Shown: positions 13,607 through 18,001 of the stretch, piece after piece
How the letters are laid out: each line of letters starts with the position of its first letter
Numbering within the stretch: position 1 is the stretch's first letter
From: Flavobacteriales bacterium UBA979
GTDB lineage: Bacteria; Bacteroidota; Bacteroidia; Flavobacteriales_D; Sanyastnellaceae
Reading direction: 5' to 3'
Length of the DNA stretch: 18,001 nt
Assembly: GCA_002292325.1 (NCBI GenBank)
Contig: DBBR01000063.1
Span: 1-18,001, forward strand
Notes under the pieces: model-generated
Databases searched by the model: none
What the model was told of the DNA's origin: nothing
Seen by the model: the letters and a program-made list of their open reading frames with translations, nothing else
Position numbers and translations under genes: made by a program

Positions 13607-14539
13607 ATGCTCAAAATTCTAGCAGGTTCAGCCTCGCAAACTTTCGGTCAACAAGTGGCCAAAACGTTTGGCGGGGATTTGGTTCCTGTTAAAACGACCA
13701 AATTCAGTGATGGCGAATTTACCGTCAGCATCGAAGAGACAATTCGTGGCAAGGAAGTGGCCATTGTTCAATCCACGTTTCCTCCAACAGATAATTTGAT
13801 GGAGTTGCTCCTGCTCGTTGACGCCGCGAAACGAGCAAGTGCCAAACGCATCATTGCTGTTATCCCTTATTTCGGATTTGCGAGACAGGACAGAAAAGAC
13901 AAGCCGCGTGTGGCTATCGGAGCAAAGCTTGTCGCCAATCTACTTACCGCAGCAGGCATCGACCGCTTGATCACCATGGATTTACATGCTGATCAAATCC
14001 AAGGCTTTTTCGAAATCCCTGTGGATCATTTGTATGCGAGCGCGTTGTTCGTTCCCTATTTGGAAAAACTCGATCGCGAGAACTTGTGCATTGCCACACC
14101 CGACACGGGCGGAACGAAGCGGGCCAACTCCTACGCCAAAATCTTAGGGGTCGACATGGCCATTTGCTACAAGCAACGCAAAGTAGCCAACGAAATTGAA
14201 AGCATGACCGTTATCGGCGAGGTTGCGGGCAAAGACGTCGTACTCGTGGATGACATGTGCGATACAGCGGGAACTCTCACCAAAGCGGCAGCGCTTATGA
14301 TGGAAAACGGTGCGCGAACCGTTCGAGCTATTTGTACCCACCCCGTACTCAGTGGCCCTGCCTACGAGCGCATTGAAAACTCGGTTCTGACGGAATTGGT
14401 TGTCACAGATAGCATCCCCCTTAATTTTGACAAAAACACGGACAAAATCAAGGTCCTTCCGGTCCACGAATTGTTCGCGAAGACTTTAACCTGTCTGGTG
14501 GAAAATCGTTCCATCAGCGATACTCTTTTAATTCATTAA
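13607..14539 (+). CDS. prs: Ribose-phosphate pyrophosphokinase (PRPP synthetase)
   Basis: 310 aa. It transfers pyrophosphate from ATP to ribose 5-phosphate, making PRPP for purine, pyrimidine, NAD, His and Trp synthesis; cytoplasmic hexamer in the family. Landmarks: FSDGE at 33-37, YFGFARQDRK at 88-97 (ATP site), DLHADQIQGFF at 125-135, the flexible loop YKQRKVAN at 188-195, and the PRPP-binding motif VVLVDDMCDTAGTL at 211-224. The length matches class I enzymes. I chose the ATG at 13607. A GTG three codons upstream (13598, giving VSHM) is also possible and would still lie behind the promoter. It is the first gene of prs-rplY-pth, a gene order conserved in many bacteria, with only 2 nt before rplY. 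Confidence 0.96.
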   Translation: MLKILAGSASQTFGQQVAKTFGGDLVPVKTTKFSDGEFTVSIEETIRGKEVAIVQSTFPPTDNLMELLLLVDAAKRASAKRIIAVIPYFGFARQDRKDKPRVAIGAKLVANLLTAAGIDRLITMDLHADQIQGFFEIPVDHLYASALFVPYLEKLDRENLCIATPDTGGTKRANSYAKILGVDMAICYKQRKVANEIESMTVIGEVAGKDVVLVDDMCDTAGTLTKAAALMMENGARTVRAICTHPVLSGPAYERIENSVLTELVVTDSIPLNFDKNTDKIKVLPVHELFAKTLTCLVENRSISDTLLIH

Positions 14540-14541
14540 AC

Positions 14542-15171
14542 ATGAAAACTGCATCATTGAGCGGCTCTCCACGTGAGAGCGTAGGAAAAAAAGATGCGAA
14601 CCAACTGCGTGAAAACCACCGGGTTCCCGGGGTTCTTTATGGAGGAGGCGAGCAAAAGCATTTTTCCGTGAAAGAGCTGGACATCTCCAAGCTCGTTATC
14701 AACCCGGACGTATTCCAGATCAAATTGGAACTAGAAGGGGAAACCCGCAACTGCGTCATCCAAGAAGTACAATTCCACCCGGTCACGGAACGCATTGTGC
14801 ACCTCGACTTGCTCGAGACTTTACCGCAAAAGCCCGTACAGGTGGCTCTGCCATTGCGCACTACAGGAACCGCAGCGGGTGTTATTGACGGTGGCCGAAT
14901 GCAGATGTTGTTCCGACGTGTACCCGTTCGCGGACTGATCAGCGATTTGCCAGAAGAAATCGTCATCGACGTTACGGAGCTTTCAATTGGTGACAGCAAG
15001 CGTGTTCGGGACATTGAAGTTCCAAATTGCACTGTTTTATTGAACGACTCCAACTTGCTCGTTGCTGTGAAACGTACCCGTGCGGCCATGTCTGCTGAAA
15101 GTGATGTTGAAGAAGGCGAGGAAGGAGCAACTCCAGAAGAAGGTGCTGAAAACGCTGAGAAAGCAGAATAA
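14542..15171 (+). CDS. rplY: 50S ribosomal protein L25/general stress protein Ctc
   Basis: 209 aa, the long (TL5/Ctc) form rather than the 94-aa E. coli form. The N-terminal 5S-rRNA-binding domain (about 1-92) shows LSGSPRESVGKKDANQLR, VPGVLYGGGEQKHF, and VQFHPVTERIVHLDLLE near its end. The C-terminal TL5 beta domain (about 95-180) includes PVRGLISDLPEEIVIDVTEL. Residues 185-209 are an acidic low-complexity tail (EEGEEGATPEEGAENAEKAE), common in Bacteroidota L25. It binds 5S rRNA at the ribosomal central protuberance. It lies between prs (2 nt) and pth (5 nt) in one operon. Confidence 0.96.
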   Translation: MKTASLSGSPRESVGKKDANQLRENHRVPGVLYGGGEQKHFSVKELDISKLVINPDVFQIKLELEGETRNCVIQEVQFHPVTERIVHLDLLETLPQKPVQVALPLRTTGTAAGVIDGGRMQMLFRRVPVRGLISDLPEEIVIDVTELSIGDSKRVRDIEVPNCTVLLNDSNLLVAVKRTRAAMSAESDVEEGEEGATPEEGAENAEKAE

Positions 15172-15176
15172 AACGG

Positions 15177-15740
15177 ATGAAATACCTCATTGTCGGACTC
15201 GGTAACCCGGGAACTGAATATGAGGAAACCCGACATAACATCGGGTTTAAGGTGGTGGACACTGTTGCTCAGAAGGCCAATGCTTCTTTCGAAGTAAGCC
15301 GATTGGGCGAGGTGTCCACCTTCCGTTTTAAGGGCAGAACTCTTGTGCTTTTAAAACCATCTACCTTCATGAACTTGAGTGGGAAGGCCGTTCGATATTG
15401 GATGGAAGCAGAAAAAATTCCCTTGGAGCGTGTGCTCATCGTTACGGATGACCTCGCTTTGCCATTTGGTGCGCTGCGCATGCGTTCCAAAGGAAGCGGC
15501 GGAGGCCACAATGGATTGGGAAACATTGAGACCGTAATCGGCACATCCAAGTATGCGAGATTGAGGTTCGGCATTGGCGATGAATTCAGACGCGGAAACC
15601 AAGTAGACTATGTTCTCGGCCAGTGGACACCCGATGAAGAATCGAATTTGTCAGAACGGATAGATCGCTGTGAAGAGGCGATTCGGGCGTTTGCGACCAT
15701 TGGACTCGAACGCACAATGAATCACTATAACAATACCTGA
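15177..15740 (+). CDS. pth: Peptidyl-tRNA hydrolase
   Basis: 187 aa, normal for bacterial Pth. It cuts peptides from peptidyl-tRNA released by stalled ribosomes, recycling tRNA. Key residues are present: the GLGNPG entry at 7-12, catalytic His20 in TRHNIG, Asn66 in FMNLSG, Asp91 in VTDDL, and Asn112 in GGGHNGL. It is the last gene of prs-rplY-pth. An ACGG sequence precedes the ATG at 15177 with no true Shine-Dalgarno. It ends 2 bp before the stop codon of the convergent nadD, so the two operons meet tail to tail without room for a separate terminator. Confidence 0.97.
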   Translation: MKYLIVGLGNPGTEYEETRHNIGFKVVDTVAQKANASFEVSRLGEVSTFRFKGRTLVLLKPSTFMNLSGKAVRYWMEAEKIPLERVLIVTDDLALPFGALRMRSKGSGGGHNGLGNIETVIGTSKYARLRFGIGDEFRRGNQVDYVLGQWTPDEESNLSERIDRCEEAIRAFATIGLERTMNHYNNT

Positions 15741-15742
15741 CT

Positions 15743-16369
15743 TTACTCGTAGAGGTGGTTATTGCTGATGTAATTGAGCACCTTGTCGTGGAGCAGATAA
15801 CGGATGTCTTTGCGTTCCGTGATGGCATCACGCAAGTACGTCGATGATATGCTGATCATTGGGGCATCGCACCACTGGATGTTGGGATGGTTACGTGGTA
15901 TAAGATCCTCGCTGTTGGATGGCGGAGGAATGGGCTTAGGGGCGTCGGATGAACGTCGCGGGTAGACCAAAATCCGGTGATTCTCCACCAATCGCCAATG
16001 ATCCTGCCATGTATGCAACCGCTCAAAATTATCTTCTCCAAGGATGATGCTAAACTCTTTTGATGGGTGCTTCTCGCACAGGTATCGCATGGTCGCGGCC
16101 GTGTAATTCGGTTGGGGTAAATCGAATTCCACATCGCTCCCTTTGAGCCTTTCGTTCTCCGAAATTGCCAAATTCACCATTTGAAGCCGGTGCTCTTGCG
16201 CCATTAATTCCGACACATTTTTCTGTGGATTCCATGGCGTAACCACCAGCCAAACTTCATCCAATTCCGTATAGTGAACCATGTGATTCGCAATGACCAA
16301 ATGGCCAAGGTGCACCGGGTTAAATGTGCCAAAGTACAGGCCGATTTTAGTGGCTTCCCCTGATATCAT
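15743..16369 (-). CDS. nadD: Nicotinate-nucleotide adenylyltransferase
   Basis: 208 aa. It makes deamido-NAD from nicotinate mononucleotide and ATP in NAD synthesis. The nucleotidyltransferase signature GTFNPVHLGHL is at 14-24 (catalytic His20 and His23). PNYTAATMRYL at 87-97 contributes to substrate binding, ILGEDNFERLHTW at 109-121 is the family's second core, and ISSTYLR at 174-180 matches the ISST/S-x-x-R motif that contacts ATP. The ATG overlaps the gmk stop (ATGA, 16366-16369), so translation is probably coupled. Last gene of yicC-gmk-nadD. Confidence 0.96.
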   Translation of the reverse strand: MISGEATKIGLYFGTFNPVHLGHLVIANHMVHYTELDEVWLVVTPWNPQKNVSELMAQEHRLQMVNLAISENERLKGSDVEFDLPQPNYTAATMRYLCEKHPSKEFSIILGEDNFERLHTWQDHWRLVENHRILVYPRRSSDAPKPIPPPSNSEDLIPRNHPNIQWCDAPMISISSTYLRDAITERKDIRYLLHDKVLNYISNNHLYE

Positions 16370-16959
16370 GGCTGGTCAGTCTGAACGGTGTGGTTGCGCA
16401 CCCATCCCTTTGCCGTTTGACACGCCTCATCTAAGACATCGTTTACAAGCACTCTGTCAAACTTTTCATGCTGACGCATTTCCCACTCAGCCTTGGCCAA
16501 GCGTTCTTCAACACGATCTTGGGTTTCAGTACCCCGTCGCTCTAATCGATCGCGCAACACATCCAGAGAAGGTGGCTGAATAAAAATCGCCAGCGCCTGA
16601 TCCCCTAATTTTTTTCTCAAATTCGCTCCCCCTACCACATCTACATCGAACACCACTGTTTTCCCCTTATCCCACAAACGGTTCAATTCAGACTTCAACG
16701 TTCCATAAAGTTTCCCAGGGTAAACTTCTTCCCATTCCACCAAATCTTCCGCTGCAATTCGGGCTTTGAATGCGTCTAAACTCAAGAAATAGTAGTCGTG
16801 GCCGTGCACCTCTTTGCCCCGAGGAGATCGCGTCGTAGCGCTTACTGAAAATGCTAAATTCAACGTTGCATCCTCCAATAACCGACGCACAATGGTGGTT
16901 TTGCCCGCACCGGATGGGGCCGAGAAAATCACTGCTTTGCCAGTTGGATTAGAGGGCAT
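16366..16959 (-). CDS. gmk: Guanylate kinase
   Basis: 197 aa. It phosphorylates GMP or dGMP to the diphosphate using ATP. The P-loop is SAPSGAGKTT (13-22). The GMP-binding region has SATTRSPRGKEVHGHDYYFL (starting about residue 40), with the conserved Arg, Tyr and Glu/Asp positions, and then VEWEEVYPGKLYGT. FDVDVVGGANLRKK lies at about 104-117. Its start overlaps the yicC end by 11 bp and its stop overlaps the nadD start by 4 bp. The trio is therefore a tightly coupled operon, an order found in other Bacteroidota. Confidence 0.97.
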   Translation of the reverse strand: MPSNPTGKAVIFSAPSGAGKTTIVRRLLEDATLNLAFSVSATTRSPRGKEVHGHDYYFLSLDAFKARIAAEDLVEWEEVYPGKLYGTLKSELNRLWDKGKTVVFDVDVVGGANLRKKLGDQALAIFIQPPSLDVLRDRLERRGTETQDRVEERLAKAEWEMRQHEKFDRVLVNDVLDEACQTAKGWVRNHTVQTDQP

Positions 16960-17827
16960 TGAGAACCTGTTCCTTGACTTTTTCTAACTCATCCTTCATC
17001 TGCACGACAACTCGCTGCATCTCTGCGTCATTGGCCTTGCTCCCGAGCGTATTGATTTCACGTCCAATTTCCTGAGAGATGAATCCTAATTTTTTGCCTT
17101 GACCCGGCGTCACTTCATTGAGGACTTCCGTGAAATGGGCACAATGTGCGCTTAACCTCACCAGCTCTTCGGACACGTCGAGTTTTTCGATGTAGAAAAG
17201 CACCTCCTGTTCAAACCGGTTTTCGTCGAGGCGTCCCCGATCTTGGATCTCTTCGAAATTGGATTGAATTCGCTCTCGAATGCGCAGAATGCGAGCATCA
17301 ATCAAGGGCTTCATCTCTGCTTGCAGACGCAAAATATTTTCAATTCGCCCTCGAAAATCTGCCTCAAGCGACTTGCCTTCTTCCTCCCTAAACGCCTTGA
17401 ATTGAGCCGATGCCTCATCGAGCAAATCAACAATCGTTAACCACTCTGCCTCATCCACCTCCTCTCTCGGTTGTTGCACCACTTCAGGGAGCCTCATGGC
17501 CATTGACAGCAACGCGCTATCATCTGTAGCGAGGTCTTTGGAGCGTGAAATTCCTGCGAGCGAATCAATGTACATCTCGATCAAAGGTTGATTCAACTCA
17601 CGCGGCTCCACACCTTCGATGACATATTGCAAACTGATGTCGCATTTACCACGTCCTATGACATGCCCCATTCGTTTGCGCAACTCCATTTCTTTTGATC
17701 TAAAAGCGGAAGGCATGCGAACACTCAGGTCCAATTGCTTTCCGTTCAGCGATCGCAATTCGGCCGTGTACCGACGTGAGCCAATCAGAGCCGTCGCTTT
17801 ACCATAGCCGGTCATGGAATAAATCAT
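16949..17827 (-). CDS. YicC-family endoribonuclease-like protein
   Basis: 292 aa from the ATG at 17827, giving the family's typical MxxSMTGYGKA start. The ATG ten codons upstream (17857) lies ahead of the -7 box at 17843-17850 and is rejected. The N-terminal YicC_N domain (about 1-155) includes ELRSLNGKQLDLSVRMP and RGKCDISL. The C-terminal DUF1732 domain (about 210-292) includes EDQ-type RLDENRFEQEVLFYIEKLD, then SEELVRLSAHCAHF, and GKKLGFISQEIGREINTLGSKAND. By family, E. coli YicC is an RNase acting on small RNA; the role in Bacteroidota is not established. It sits first in yicC-gmk-nadD and overlaps gmk by 11 bp. Confidence 0.93.
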   Translation of the reverse strand: MIYSMTGYGKATALIGSRRYTAELRSLNGKQLDLSVRMPSAFRSKEMELRKRMGHVIGRGKCDISLQYVIEGVEPRELNQPLIEMYIDSLAGISRSKDLATDDSALLSMAMRLPEVVQQPREEVDEAEWLTIVDLLDEASAQFKAFREEEGKSLEADFRGRIENILRLQAEMKPLIDARILRIRERIQSNFEEIQDRGRLDENRFEQEVLFYIEKLDVSEELVRLSAHCAHFTEVLNEVTPGQGKKLGFISQEIGREINTLGSKANDAEMQRVVVQMKDELEKVKEQVLNAL

Positions 17828-17842
17828 TGGAGGAATTTTCAG

Positions 17843-17850
17843 CAAAGATA
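17843..17850 (-). promoter_or_regulatory. -7 box of the yicC-gmk-nadD promoter
   Basis: The minus strand reads TATCTTTG, an exact TAnnTTTG match, 15 bp before the yicC ATG at 17827. No TTG is found at the usual -33 spacing. It supports the shorter yicC start. Confidence 0.6.
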
Positions 17851-17878
17851 GGTACACGTGACAAGGTGACGTGCGCAG

Positions 17879-17886
17879 TACCTTTG
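17879..17886 (+). promoter_or_regulatory. -7 box of the polyprenyl synthase promoter
   Basis: TACCTTTG is an exact Bacteroidota -7 box on the plus strand, divergent from the yicC box 28 bp away. Transcription would start around 17891-17893, that is, at or just after the first in-frame ATG. No clear TTG -33 element is present. Confidence 0.55.
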
Positions 17887-17899
17887 TCCCATGAGTCGC

Positions 17900-18001
17900 A
17901 TGTCAAGTATCCAAGCCCCCGTTGCGGAGGAATTGAAATCCTTCCAAGGACACTTTAAAGCAGCCATGCGCACGGATGTTATGCTCTTGGACCGGATTAC
18001 C
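17900..18001 (+). CDS. Polyprenyl (octaprenyl-type) diphosphate synthase, N-terminal fragment cut by the window end
   Basis: An open frame runs to the window end and gives 34 residues: MSSIQAPVAEELKSF, then FKAAMRTDVMLLDRIT. This matches the N-terminus of Bacteroidota polyprenyl synthetase family proteins, which start with an IxxPIxxEMxxFExxF-like helix followed by LLxRIT. By family these enzymes extend FPP with IPP to build the isoprenoid tail of menaquinone. The catalytic DDxxD motifs lie beyond the window, so the call rests on the N-terminus only. Two starts are possible, ATG at 17891 (MSRM) and ATG at 17900. I prefer 17900, because the -7 box at 17879-17886 leaves essentially no leader for 17891. 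It is divergent from yicC. Confidence 0.7.
   Translation, partial: MSSIQAPVAEELKSFQGHFKAAMRTDVMLLDRIT

Noticed and set aside
14637..15236. Minus-strand frame of 199 codons
   Set aside because: It is antisense to rplY and the pth start, is Ser/Thr-rich with no domain, and is a shadow of well-supported genes.
17828..17857. Upstream ATG start for the yicC-type gene
   Set aside because: It lies upstream of the predicted -7 box and adds residues before the conserved SMTGYGKA start.
1..18001. Defence system, prophage, transposon or biosynthetic cluster
   Set aside because: No transposase, integrase, restriction enzyme, toxin pair, phage structural operon or Cas gene is seen. The tail-fibre-like segment in the repeat protein stands alone.

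Overview
The window reads as chromosomal DNA of a Bacteroidota member, most likely from the flavobacterial side of the phylum. The signs are a type IX secretion (T9SS) C-terminal sorting domain, several promoters with the phylum's TAnnTTTG -7 box, few Shine-Dalgarno sequences, a Bacteroidota-type TonB domain, and a DnaG whose zinc ribbon has lost most of its ligands. Genus cannot be told from the sequence. Nearly everything is ordinary core genome. I see no insertion sequence, integrase, phage module, CRISPR array or recognisable defence system.

Left part (1-5.8 kb) is mostly cell-surface and accessory. It holds the 3' end of a T9SS cargo protein, then a secreted fibre-like protein with fourteen 14-residue YadA-head-type repeats. 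A tRNA-Gln(TTG) with its own promoter and terminator follows on the minus strand. Next come an aldehyde dehydrogenase of the 2-aminomuconate/2-hydroxymuconate semialdehyde type, an OmpA/Pal-like coiled-coil lipoprotein, and a convergent lipoprotein made of six Cys-rich DCGG repeats.

Middle part (5.8-13.5 kb) has DNA metabolism and signalling. recJ (+) converges on a dnaG-mscS pair (-), and the recJ and mscS coding ends overlap by 34 bp. Divergent from dnaG is a histidine kinase/OmpR-type response regulator operon, followed by a TonB-family gene whose start codon lies directly behind a perfect 9-bp hairpin.

Right part (13.5-18 kb) is housekeeping. A well-formed promoter drives prs-rplY(ctc)-pth on the plus strand. 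The operon yicC-gmk-nadD runs towards it on the minus strand. At the right edge, divergent from yicC, is the first ~34 codons of a polyprenyl diphosphate synthase, whose -7 box lies only a few bases from the first possible start codon.

No clearly new multi-gene system is visible. The most distinctive items are the fibre-like repeat protein with no visible anchor, the degenerate DnaG zinc ribbon, the DCGG-repeat lipoprotein, and three unexplained inverted repeats in intergenic regions: ahead of the tonB-type gene, in the dnaG/kinase gap and in the lipoprotein/recJ gap.
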